Source of the DNA: Clostridia bacterium
GTDB lineage: Bacteria > Bacillota > Clostridia > DSM-8532
Reading direction: 5' to 3'
Assembly: GCA_026418215.1 (NCBI GenBank)
Contig: JAOABT010000537.1
Coordinates: 1-7,869 of the forward strand
DNA length: 7,869 nt
Under the pieces are notes generated by a model that saw nothing but the letters and a program-made list of their open reading frames with translations, made no database searches and was not told the origin of the DNA. This document shows, in pieces, positions 1-5,287 of the stretch. Numbering within the stretch: position 1 is the first letter of the stretch; each line of letters starts with the position of its first letter. The translations under genes and the position numbers were made by a program.

Positions 1-497
1 TTCCCGGTCTTATCAACCTCGACTTTGCCGACGTGAAGACCATCATGCTCGATACCGGTCTTGCACACATGGGCATTGGCCGCGGAACCGGTGAAAACAA
101 GGCAGAAGAAGCTGCTAGGCAGGCTATCTCAAGCCCGCTTCTGGAAACCTCCATCGAGGGTGCCAGAGGTGTGCTGTTAAATATCACAGGCGGTGCCGAC
201 CTGGGCTTGCAGGAGGTTAACCTTGCAGCCGGGCTCATTCAGGCCTCTGCCGATCCAGAAGCCAACATCATCTTCGGTGCTGTTATTGATGACAACCTGA
301 AGGATGAGCTCATTATAACCGTTATTGCCACAGGCTTTAACAAGGGTGCCGAGATCAAGCGCCCCGGCCATTTGTTCGCCATCGACGGCAACAAGAAGGT
401 GGCAGAGCAGCCCGCTGTTAAGAAGACGGTAGTCGTTGAGGAAGATGCGGACGGCCCTGAAATTCCCACATTTTTAAAGCGTAAAGGCTTCAGATAA
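1..497 (+). CDS. ftsZ: Cell division protein FtsZ, C-terminal part (5' end outside window)
   Basis: FtsZ is the tubulin-like GTPase that polymerises into the Z ring at mid-cell. The reading frame is open from base 3 and 164 residues are visible, so roughly the first 200 residues lie upstream. The visible part opens with the T7 synergy loop ([10 protein letters not shown]), which completes the GTPase site of the neighbouring subunit. The FtsZ C-terminal domain follows, including the motif [13 protein letters not shown] and the segment ending at FNKG. The linker is short, about 25-30 residues, with a VVVEED acidic patch. The tail [14 protein letters not shown] matches the conserved C-terminal peptide that binds partners such as FtsA and SepF. 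The gene ends in TAA and a terminator follows 31 bases later, so it is the last gene of its transcript. Identity is certain; only the 5' truncation at the window edge limits the call. Confidence 0.97.
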   Translation, partial: PGLINLDFADVKTIMLDTGLAHMGIGRGTGENKAEEAARQAISSPLLETSIEGARGVLLNITGGADLGLQEVNLAAGLIQASADPEANIIFGAVIDDNLKDELIITVIATGFNKGAEIKRPGHLFAIDGNKKVAEQPAVKKTVVVEEDADGPEIPTFLKRKGFR

Positions 498-528
498 GGT
501 TGACAGGCAACGTTTACGATTGTAAAAT

Positions 529-567
529 AGTAAGGCATGTGATTCTCATATGCCTTACTGGTTTTTT
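529..567 (+). terminator. Rho-independent terminator after ftsZ
   Basis: A 14-bp stem (529-542 with 546-559) has one G.T wobble and a three-base loop. It is followed by GG and six T residues at 562-567. Its position just after the ftsZ stop codon and before the tRNA gene fits termination of the ftsZ transcript. Confidence 0.9.
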
Positions 568-634
568 AGGTTTATATTTGCGAGTGCAATAGAATCTATG
601 ACACGTGGGCAAAGAGGTTACGGTGAATAGCTTT

Positions 635-710
635 GCCACCATGGCTCAGATGGTAGAGCAGCGCATTCGTAATGCGCGGGTCAAGGGTTCAAGTCCCTTT
701 GGTGGCTCCA
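635..710 (+). tRNA. tRNA-Thr, anticodon CGT
   Basis: The 76 bases fold as a complete cloverleaf. The acceptor stem is GCCACCA (635-641) with TGGTGGC (700-706). The D arm starts GCTC at 644. The anticodon stem is GCGCA (661-665) with TGCGC (673-677). The T stem is AAGGG (683-687) with CCCTT (695-699) around TTCAAGT. Anticodon CGT lies at 668-670 and reads codon ACG. The discriminator is T707 and the CCA end (708-710) is encoded. I found no convincing promoter in 568-634, so how it is transcribed is unclear. It could be expressed from its own weak promoter or by read-through of the ftsZ terminator. Confidence 0.97.
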
Positions 711-715
711 AACAC

Positions 716-750
716 AAACAGGCAATCGCAGGATTGGCCTGTTTTGTTTT
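716..750 (+). terminator. Rho-independent terminator after tRNA-Thr
   Basis: AAACAGGC (716-723) pairs with GCCTGTTT (737-744). The stem extends inward by AAT/ATT with a bulged G at 736, around the loop CGCAGG. The T-rich tail is TTTTGTTTTT. It starts six bases after the tRNA CCA end. Confidence 0.85.
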
Positions 751-790
751 TAGTAAAAGGCTATATTCCCTCGTAAAACCCTAAGGTTCC

Positions 791-898
791 ACTTAAGTAG
801 CCCCTTGGCAGTGGTTGGCTATTAGCACCCGGAATAGGCAGAATGAGAATCATAAGGTTGGTCTGGCTGCTAAGTGTTGTTGAAGCATACATTTAAGT
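791..898 (+). other. Possible structured leader upstream of the CHR transporter pair
   Basis: The gene-free stretch 751-965 contains two nested pairings. ACTTAAGT (791-798) can pair with ATTTAAGT (891-898), one wobble. Inside it, CTTGGCAG (804-811) can pair with CTGCTAAG (867-874), one wobble. The 55-base interior holds smaller possible hairpins, for example ATGA/TCAT at 843-853. No riboswitch consensus that I know could be matched, and no clear promoter was found; TATATT at 762 and TAATAC at 936 are only -10-like. The same stretch also has two short direct repeats: TTAAGTAG at 793 and 893, and GTAAAACC at 773 and 900. It may be a regulatory 5' leader of the chromate transporter genes, but base pairing alone is weak evidence. 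Confidence 0.3.
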
Positions 899-965
899 AG
901 TAAAACCGCATGTTTCCAAATCCCCGCGCACATTCTAATACTAAACATAGAAAAGGTAGACAGCT

Positions 966-1535
966 ATGGAGAAATCGAAACCCAAGGTACTATGGGACCT
1001 GTTCCTGACTTTTTTCAAGATCGGGGCCTTTACCATCGGCGGCGGGCTTGCCATGCTTCCCGTCATTGAAAGAGAAATTGTCGATAAGAAGGGGTATATC
1101 AATAAAGAAGAGATCGTGGATGCCTTTGCCATCTCACAGACACTCCCGGGAGTTATTGCTATTAATTCAGCCATTTATGTCGGTTACCGCATCGCCGGTG
1201 TCATTGGGGCCATCGTTACAGCGCTTGGAGTCATTCTTCCGTCCTTTATCACCATTCTTGCGATTGCCATGCTGTTTACGACAGTCAGCGGGAATGTATG
1301 GATTAATAAAGCTCTTACAGGAGGCAAAGCCGGTATTGCAGGTGTCATCGGGGTGTCTGTTTTCCGGCTGGGCAAGCGCGTCATCAAGGATTGGTTCTCC
1401 GTGGTTTTGGCTGTTGTGGCTTTTACACTTGCAGTGTTCTTCAATGTGAACATTGTTATCATTATTGTCGCCGGGGCCTTTGCAGGCTACTGCTATTATG
1501 TCTTGTGGAGGATGAGAAAATATGGTGCTGCTTGA
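966..1535 (+). CDS. chrA: Short-chain chromate transporter (CHR) subunit, first of a pair
   Basis: This 189-residue integral membrane protein consists of a single CHR domain. CHR proteins export chromate or related oxyanions across the cytoplasmic membrane. The family signatures are visible: the GGG loop and AMLPVIERE at about residues 25-37, QTLPGVIAINSAIYVGY at 58-74, and GVILPSF at 88-94. Long hydrophobic stretches follow (about residues 78-105, 121-134, 143-159 and 162-180), consistent with around six membrane segments. The PGP motif usual in the family reads PGV here. Long-chain ChrA proteins have two such domains in one chain; short-chain ones occur as adjacent pairs and, in Bacillus subtilis (YwrB/YwrA), both are needed. 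The next gene overlaps by 14 bases, which supports such a pair. AAGG lies about 10 bases before the ATG. The true substrate (chromate, sulfate or other) cannot be told from sequence. Confidence 0.9.
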   Translation: MEKSKPKVLWDLFLTFFKIGAFTIGGGLAMLPVIEREIVDKKGYINKEEIVDAFAISQTLPGVIAINSAIYVGYRIAGVIGAIVTALGVILPSFITILAIAMLFTTVSGNVWINKALTGGKAGIAGVIGVSVFRLGKRVIKDWFSVVLAVVAFTLAVFFNVNIVIIIVAGAFAGYCYYVLWRMRKYGAA

Positions 1536-2061
1536 TCTTTTTCTTATCTTCTTTAAGATCGGTTTGGTGGGTTTTGGCGGCGGTTATGCCATCATCACCA
1601 TGATTCAGAAGGAGCTCACGGGTTTGGGCTGGATTTCCACCCAGGAATTTGGCAACATGGCTGTTATTTCTCAGATGACACCCGGGCCCATAGCTGTCAA
1701 CGCTGCCACTTATGTCGGATATCGTGTCGGTGGTTTTTGGGGCTCGCTCTTAGCCACTGTTGGTGTGTCCTTGCCATCCTTTTTCCTCGTTATCCTTGTA
1801 GCCCATTTTATTCTCAAGTTTAAGGAAAGCAAGATCGTCGACTCCTGTATGAAGGGCATTAGGCCTGTTACGGTGGCATTCATCGCATCAGCGGCCATAT
1901 TCTTTGCCTATGAATCCTTTGTCAATCTGGCGCTGCCTCTTTGGATCAATCCCGGCGCCTTTGCCATTTTTGTACTGGCCATACTGGCTGCTGTTTTTCT
2001 AAAAATGGACACCATTTTGATCATTATTCTTTCAGCTGTGGCGGGGTTAATCATTCTTTAA
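1522..2061 (+). CDS. chrA: Short-chain chromate transporter (CHR) subunit, second of a pair
   Basis: This 179-residue membrane protein is a second CHR domain homologous to the preceding one. It shows GGGYAIITMIQKE at about residues 19-31, QMTPGPIAVNAATYVGY at 51-67 and GVSLPSF at 81-87, and so keeps the canonical PGP motif that its partner lacks. It starts inside the end of the upstream gene, a 14-base overlap in a different frame. Its ribosome site GGAGG (1507-1511) lies inside that gene, 10 bases before the ATG. This arrangement strongly suggests translational coupling and roughly equal amounts of the two proteins. Paired short CHR proteins are known to adopt opposite membrane orientations, forming together the equivalent of one long ChrA; that is family knowledge, not visible here. 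The C terminus is very hydrophobic (VAGLIIL). Stop codon TAA. Confidence 0.9.
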   Translation: MVLLDLFLIFFKIGLVGFGGGYAIITMIQKELTGLGWISTQEFGNMAVISQMTPGPIAVNAATYVGYRVGGFWGSLLATVGVSLPSFFLVILVAHFILKFKESKIVDSCMKGIRPVTVAFIASAAIFFAYESFVNLALPLWINPGAFAIFVLAILAAVFLKMDTILIIILSAVAGLIIL

Positions 2062-2065
2062 CGAC

Positions 2066-2096
2066 AAAAAAGCCCGGCTTATAAAGCTTCGGGCTT
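2066..2096 (-). terminator. Terminator of the minus-strand HPr-like gene, possibly shared with the CHR operon
   Basis: AAGCCCG (2070-2076) pairs with CGGGCTT (2090-2096), with an inner GCTT/AAGC stem around ATA. Read on the minus strand, the stem is followed by six T residues (A run 2066-2071). That fits the HPr-like gene, whose stop lies about 25 bases away. On the plus strand the tail is only TT then ATCGTT, so termination of the CHR transcript would be weaker. The hairpin sits between two convergent genes. Confidence 0.8.
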
Positions 2097-2120
2097 ATCG
2101 TTGCTATAAAGGGGGAGGGA

Positions 2121-2351
2121 TTAATCGACAATGATGCCTTTGATCTCATTCATAAATGCATCGGAATTGTCGTTGTGAACCTCAACCTTGATAGGCTTTG
2201 AGAGATCCAGACTAAAAATCCCCATGATGGACTTTGCATCAACAATATAGCGACCGGATGTGAGATCAACGTCAAAGTCATACTTGTTGACGACATTCAC
2301 AAAGTCCTTTACATCATTGATACTTTTAAGTAAAATGTTGAATGTTTTCAT
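2121..2351 (-). CDS. HPr-like protein lacking the PTS phosphorylation histidine
   Basis: This 76-residue protein aligns with HPr of the sugar phosphotransferase system. It has the HPr-type KYDFDVDL strand (23-30), VDAKSIMGIFSL (37-48) and a C-terminal helix. The SIMG motif keeps the serine corresponding to HPr Ser46 (here Ser41), the site of HPr kinase in Firmicutes. The N-terminal GIHARPA segment is absent. By ungapped alignment the positions of His15 and Arg17 hold Ser10 and Asn12, so it cannot relay phosphate from enzyme I to sugar permeases in the usual way. It is probably a regulatory HPr paralogue, comparable in logic to Crh of Bacillus, which also lacks His15; whether it binds a CcpA-like regulator is inference. 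AAAGGCGG lies 12 bases before the ATG on its strand. It is monocistronic, with its own promoter and terminator, and divergent from mtaB. Confidence 0.85.
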   Translation of the reverse strand: MKTFNILLKSINDVKDFVNVVNKYDFDVDLTSGRYIVDAKSIMGIFSLDLSKPIKVEVHNDNSDAFMNEIKGIIVD

Positions 2352-2397
2352 AGGTTTATTACACCGCCTTTCGCGTTAGAATGCACTTAAACACACT

Positions 2398-2430
2398 ATT
2401 ATATTATTACCAAAATTCGCTTAAAGTCAA
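2398..2430 (-). promoter_or_regulatory. Promoter of the HPr-like gene
   Basis: Read on the minus strand, TTGACT (complement of 2425-2430) serves as -35. TAATAT (complement of 2401-2406) serves as -10 after an 18-base spacer. A TATAAT also overlaps at 2398-2403 but at a spacing of 21. The start of transcription would fall near 2394, about 43 bases before the ATG. Confidence 0.6.
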
Positions 2431-2458
2431 TCATGAATATGTTAAGACTTCGTGATTG
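2428..2458. repeat. Imperfect inverted repeat between the HPr-like gene and mtaB
   Basis: CAATCATGAA (2428-2437) and TTCGTGATTG (2449-2458) form a 10-bp dyad with one non-complementary position (a G.T wobble in RNA) across an 11-base gap. It overlaps the -35 box of the HPr-like promoter and precedes mtaB by about 30 bases. It could be a repressor site or part of the mtaB leader. Confidence 0.45.
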
Positions 2459-2488
2459 TTCTTATGAATTTTTTAGAAAGTGATACAA

Positions 2489-3790
2489 ATGGAAAAAACA
2501 AGGAAAGTTGCCTTTATAACATTGGGCTGCAAAGTGAACACTTCGGAAACCGAGGGAATGAAACAACTCTTTATTCATGCGGGTTACAGCGTGGTATCCG
2601 ACGATGAGTTTGCTGATGTCTATGTCATAAACACCTGTACCGTTACCAGCATGGGGGACAAAAAATCCCGTCAGATGCTGAGGAGGGCTCACAGCCTTAA
2701 CCCCGATGCTGTGGTTGCTGCCGTCGGCTGCTTTGCTCAGGTAGCTCCCGAGGAAGCTGCTAAAATAGAGGGTGTCAACCTGGTTGTAGGGACCAATATG
2801 AAGAACCGCATTGTTGAGCTCGTCGAGCATACAAGGCCAGACGAAAAGCAAATCTATGTGATGGAGCGAAAGGCCCTTTCGGAATATGAGGAGCTTCCCG
2901 TTGATAATTATGAGGGCCATACCCGGGCGTTTCTGAAAATTCAGGATGGTTGCGATCAATTCTGCTCCTACTGCATCATTCCTTATGCCCGAGGGCCGGT
3001 AAGAAGCCGGGGTATCGGAGATGTTGTTGAAGAAGCCAAGCGGTTTGCTTTTCGGGGATTCAAGGAGGTTGTGCTCACGGGTATTCATCTGACCTCCTAT
3101 GGTGATAAAACAGAAGGAAGCGGTCTTCTGGACTTGATTTCAAGGGTTCATGACATTGAGGGCATTGAGCGCATCCGCCTTGGCTCTCTGGAGCCTATGT
3201 TTCTAAACCCGGAATTCGTTCAGGGAATCCGGCATCTTCCAAAGCTATGCCCGCACTTCCACATCTCGCTGCAAAGCGGAGCGGAAGCAACCCTTAAAAG
3301 AATGAACAGAAAGTACAGGCCCAAGGACTACCGAGCAATCGTCAGAATGCTGAAACAGGAAATACCCGATGTTGCCGTTACTACCGATGTGATGGTTGGC
3401 TTTCCGGGTGAAACGCATGAAGAATTCGAGGAATCCTACGGCTTTTGTGAGGAAATGGGCTTCCAATGGATTCATGTCTTTAAGTATTCACCACGTCAGG
3501 GGACGCCCGCAGCGCGTTATCCGAGTCAGGTTCCTCCTGCTGTCAAGGAAGAGCGAAGCAAGCGGCTCATTGCACTGGCTGAGAAGATGCGTGAGGCTTA
3601 CTTTAGAGCTTATTTAGACACGGAAATATCTGTTCTTTTGGAGCAGGAGGTTAACGGCATGATGGAGGGACTGACACCCAATTATATTCCTGTGAGAGCC
3701 CTCATTAATTCGGACAAAGCCGGGGAAATAATAAAGGTTAGGCTGAAAGGAATTGAAAAGGATCATATGCTCGGAAGCCCCACAGAATAA
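2489..3790 (+). CDS. mtaB: tRNA t6A37 methylthiotransferase MtaB (radical SAM)
   Basis: MtaB adds a methylthio group to N6-threonylcarbamoyladenosine at position 37 of ANN-reading tRNAs, giving ms2t6A, using two iron-sulfur clusters and S-adenosylmethionine. The 433-residue protein shows the full family plan. The N-terminal UPF0004 domain has cluster cysteines Cys14 (LGCKVN), Cys50 (INTCTV) and Cys81 (VGCFAQ). A radical-SAM core carries CxxxCxxC at Cys155, Cys159 and Cys162 (DGCDQFCSYCIIPYARG) and GFPGETHEEF. A short C-terminal TRAM-like RNA-binding segment starts near residue 370. LGCKVN is typical of the MtaB branch rather than MiaB. The frame also opens at GTG 2480, but nothing like a ribosome site precedes it. 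ATG 2489 has GAAAGTG about 8 bases ahead, itself weak, so translation may be modest. No clear promoter was found in the short gap to the divergent neighbour. Confidence 0.95.
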   Translation: MEKTRKVAFITLGCKVNTSETEGMKQLFIHAGYSVVSDDEFADVYVINTCTVTSMGDKKSRQMLRRAHSLNPDAVVAAVGCFAQVAPEEAAKIEGVNLVVGTNMKNRIVELVEHTRPDEKQIYVMERKALSEYEELPVDNYEGHTRAFLKIQDGCDQFCSYCIIPYARGPVRSRGIGDVVEEAKRFAFRGFKEVVLTGIHLTSYGDKTEGSGLLDLISRVHDIEGIERIRLGSLEPMFLNPEFVQGIRHLPKLCPHFHISLQSGAEATLKRMNRKYRPKDYRAIVRMLKQEIPDVAVTTDVMVGFPGETHEEFEESYGFCEEMGFQWIHVFKYSPRQGTPAARYPSQVPPAVKEERSKRLIALAEKMREAYFRAYLDTEISVLLEQEVNGMMEGLTPNYIPVRALINSDKAGEIIKVRLKGIEKDHMLGSPTE

Positions 3791-3820
3791 ATGCAGTCGG
3801 TTACAGTTTAGTGTCATAAC

Positions 3821-3849
3821 TTGATTTCAAGCTCTGTATGTATTAATAT
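3821..3849 (+). promoter_or_regulatory. Sigma-A-type promoter of ireB
   Basis: TTGATT (3821-3826) and TAATAT (3844-3849) are separated by exactly 17 bases. They lie in the gap after mtaB and about 46 bases before the ireB start. A start near 3856 would give a leader of about 40 bases with a small CCCG/CGGG hairpin near 3865-3880. Confidence 0.7.
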
Positions 3850-3894
3850 AAGGATAAACCAAACCCCGGAAGTTTTCGGGTAGGAAGCGGGTGA

Positions 3895-4143
3895 ATGGCC
3901 ATGAACTCTGGAACCATGAAATTTGACTTTAATAATGATAACACGAACCAAACCCGTGACATTATTCTTAAGGTTTATGAAGCACTTAAGGAAAAGGGTT
4001 ACAATCCGATAAGCCAGATCGTAGGCTACATCATGTCGGGTGATCCCACCTATATTACAAGCCATAATAACGCGAGAAGCCTTATCAGAAGGCTTGAGCG
4101 TGATGAAATTTTAGAGGAGCTTGTTCAGTATTACTTAAAATAA
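3895..4143 (+). CDS. ireB: IreB family regulatory phosphoprotein (UPF0297)
   Basis: This 82-residue protein belongs to the IreB family, formerly UPF0297 (YrzL in Bacillus). In Enterococcus faecalis, IreB is phosphorylated by the PASTA-domain kinase IreK and negatively affects cephalosporin resistance and envelope stress responses. The family core is fully visible: [15 protein letters not shown] (residues 32-46), [18 protein letters not shown] (48-65) and [14 protein letters not shown] (68-81). Thr7, just before the MKFDF strand, lines up with the Thr7 phosphosite of the Enterococcus protein. ATG 3895 has AGGAAG seven bases ahead and is preferred; ATG 3901 is possible. In many Firmicutes ireB sits between alaS and ruvX, but here it stands between mtaB and a reductase with its own promoter. 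The cytoplasmic role and target pathway are inferred from family only. Confidence 0.93.
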   Translation: MAMNSGTMKFDFNNDNTNQTRDIILKVYEALKEKGYNPISQIVGYIMSGDPTYITSHNNARSLIRRLERDEILEELVQYYLK

Positions 4144-4189
4144 TGTAAGGCTGACCGCACTGCTGAAACGTTGTTCAGAATGAATCTCG

Positions 4190-4214
4190 AGCCCGCCTGC
4201 CATGGCGGGCTTTT
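4190..4214 (+). terminator. GC-rich hairpin after ireB, terminator or attenuator
   Basis: AGCCCGCC (4190-4197) pairs perfectly with GGCGGGCT (4204-4211) around TGCCAT, followed by only four T residues before CATGTT. It ends about 22 bases before the reductase start, leaving little room for a separate promoter. Read-through into the reductase gene is therefore plausible. A smaller hairpin, CTGAA/TTCAG, lies just upstream at 4163-4178. Confidence 0.7.
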
Positions 4215-4236
4215 CATGTTAAAGGGGGGCAAACTT

Positions 4237-5187
4237 ATGGAATACAATCTCTTAGGCAATACAGGCATACTGGTTTCTCGACTGTGCTTTGGCGCACTCG
4301 TTATGGGCCCCCTGCAAAAGAACCTGAGCATTGAGGCGGGCGCCGAGCTCATAGAGGAAGCCCTGATGCTCGGTGTCAATTTCATCGATACGGCTGAGCT
4401 CTATGGTACGTATCCCCATATACGCCTTGCCATGGAGCATACGGGGCTCCGGCCTGTTATTGCCTCTAAATCCTACGCCTATACCAGAGAGGATGCCAAA
4501 AAGAGTATTGACAAGGCCTTGACCTCCCTTGGACTTGACCGCATCGACATTTTTTTGATGCATGAGCAGGAAAGCGAGCATACCATTCGCGGTCACTGGG
4601 ATGCTTTTGAGTATTATCTTGAGCTCAAGGCCCAAGGCGTGATCGGGGCTGTGGGAATCTCCACCCACCATGTTGCGGCGGTTCGCGCTGCCTTAAATGT
4701 ACCTGAAATCGAGGTCATTCATCCCATTACAAACAAGAGTGGCATTGGTATTTGCGACGGAACCATGGACGAAATGCGCGAAGCCATTGATGCTGCCAAT
4801 GCCCTAGGCAAGGGTATCTATGGCATGAAGCCCTTTGGAGGAGGCAATCTTTTGCATTCATTCAAGGATTGCATTGAGTATGTCTTGGGGATTTCAAGCC
4901 TCCACGCCATTGCATTGGGTATGCAGAGCCTCGAGGAGGTTCGCATGAATGTGAGTCTCTTCAATACACCTGATAAGATGGGCGAAATCCTTCAGGCCTA
5001 CACTCCTGAGAATAAGAAAGCACTTCATGTCGATTTTTGGTGTGAAGGCTGCGGAAAATGCACCGAGCGCTGCAAGCAAAGAGCTCTTGATTTGAAGGAG
5101 GGAAAGCTCTTAATCTCGCATGAACGCTGTGTTTTGTGTGGTTACTGTGCAAGCAGCTGTCCGGTTTTCGCGTTAAAGGTATATTAA
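4237..5187 (+). CDS. Aldo/keto reductase fused to a two-cluster ferredoxin domain
   Basis: This 316-residue cytoplasmic oxidoreductase has an aldo/keto reductase barrel followed by an iron-sulfur tail. The catalytic tetrad is complete: Asp51 and Tyr56 (FIDTAELYG), Lys78 (IASKS) and His109 (LMHEQ). The KPFGGGNL segment near residue 210 is typical of this anaerobic subfamily. From residue 269 there are two CxxCxxCxxxC motifs (Cys269, 272, 275, 279 and Cys298, 301, 304, 308), enough for two [4Fe-4S] clusters. Such fusions, common in Clostridia, could pass electrons between ferredoxin and a carbonyl substrate or NAD(P)H; the substrate is unknown. ATG 4237 is chosen because AAAGGGGGG stands just ahead. 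The frame opens further up at TTG 4171, but that stretch runs through the hairpin. No promoter of its own was found, so it may be cotranscribed with ireB. Confidence 0.92.
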   Translation: MEYNLLGNTGILVSRLCFGALVMGPLQKNLSIEAGAELIEEALMLGVNFIDTAELYGTYPHIRLAMEHTGLRPVIASKSYAYTREDAKKSIDKALTSLGLDRIDIFLMHEQESEHTIRGHWDAFEYYLELKAQGVIGAVGISTHHVAAVRAALNVPEIEVIHPITNKSGIGICDGTMDEMREAIDAANALGKGIYGMKPFGGGNLLHSFKDCIEYVLGISSLHAIALGMQSLEEVRMNVSLFNTPDKMGEILQAYTPENKKALHVDFWCEGCGKCTERCKQRALDLKEGKLLISHERCVLCGYCASSCPVFALKVY

Positions 5188-5213
5188 GGATTTGTTACAT
5201 AATATAGAGGATA

Positions 5214-5241
5214 TTGCATAATTACTAATATATGGTATAAT
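5214..5241 (+). promoter_or_regulatory. Extended -10 promoter upstream of the starch enzyme
   Basis: TTGCAT (5214-5219) is followed after 16 bases by a perfect TATAAT (5236-5241) preceded by TGG, giving the extended -10 form TGnTATAAT. A start near 5248 would leave a leader of about 320 bases before the enzyme gene. Confidence 0.75.
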
Positions 5242-5260
5242 GGAATTAATTCCATGGAAT
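5241..5260. promoter_or_regulatory. Overlapping palindromes at the predicted start of transcription
   Basis: TGGAATTAATTCCA (5241-5254) is a perfect 14-bp palindrome. It overlaps ATTCCATGGAAT (5249-5260), a perfect 12-bp palindrome. The half-site GGAAT thus occurs three times in alternating direction, directly downstream of the -10 box. That is the expected place for a repressor, but the protein is not identified. Confidence 0.5.
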
Positions 5261-5272
5261 GCCTCAATTTTT

Positions 5273-5287
5273 TTAACCGGTTAACCG
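5273..5287. promoter_or_regulatory. LacI-family-like operator candidate
   Basis: TTAACCGGTTAA (5273-5284) is a perfect palindrome with the central CG typical of LacI/GalR-family operators. It overlaps a second palindrome, CGGTTAACCG (5278-5287), through the direct repeat TTAACCG (5273 and 5281). It lies about 25-40 bases downstream of the predicted start of a starch-enzyme transcript, where a maltose-type or catabolite regulator would be expected. It does not match the longer classical cre consensus well. Confidence 0.45.

Noticed and set aside
568..634. Promoter for tRNA-Thr
   Set aside because: TAGAAT (590) and TTGCGA (578) are visible but have no correctly spaced partner, so no call was made.
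2480..2488. GTG start for mtaB
   Set aside because: No ribosome site precedes it, and family members begin close to the KVAFITLGCKVN segment, so ATG 4 codons in is preferred.
2462..3088. Long minus-strand open frame opposite mtaB (208 codons)
   Set aside because: It is antisense to a clearly conserved gene, has no recognisable protein signature, and reflects the composition of mtaB.
4171..4236. In-frame extension of the reductase from TTG 4171
   Set aside because: It would translate through the GC hairpin after ireB and lacks a ribosome site. ATG 4237 has a strong one and matches the usual start of the family.
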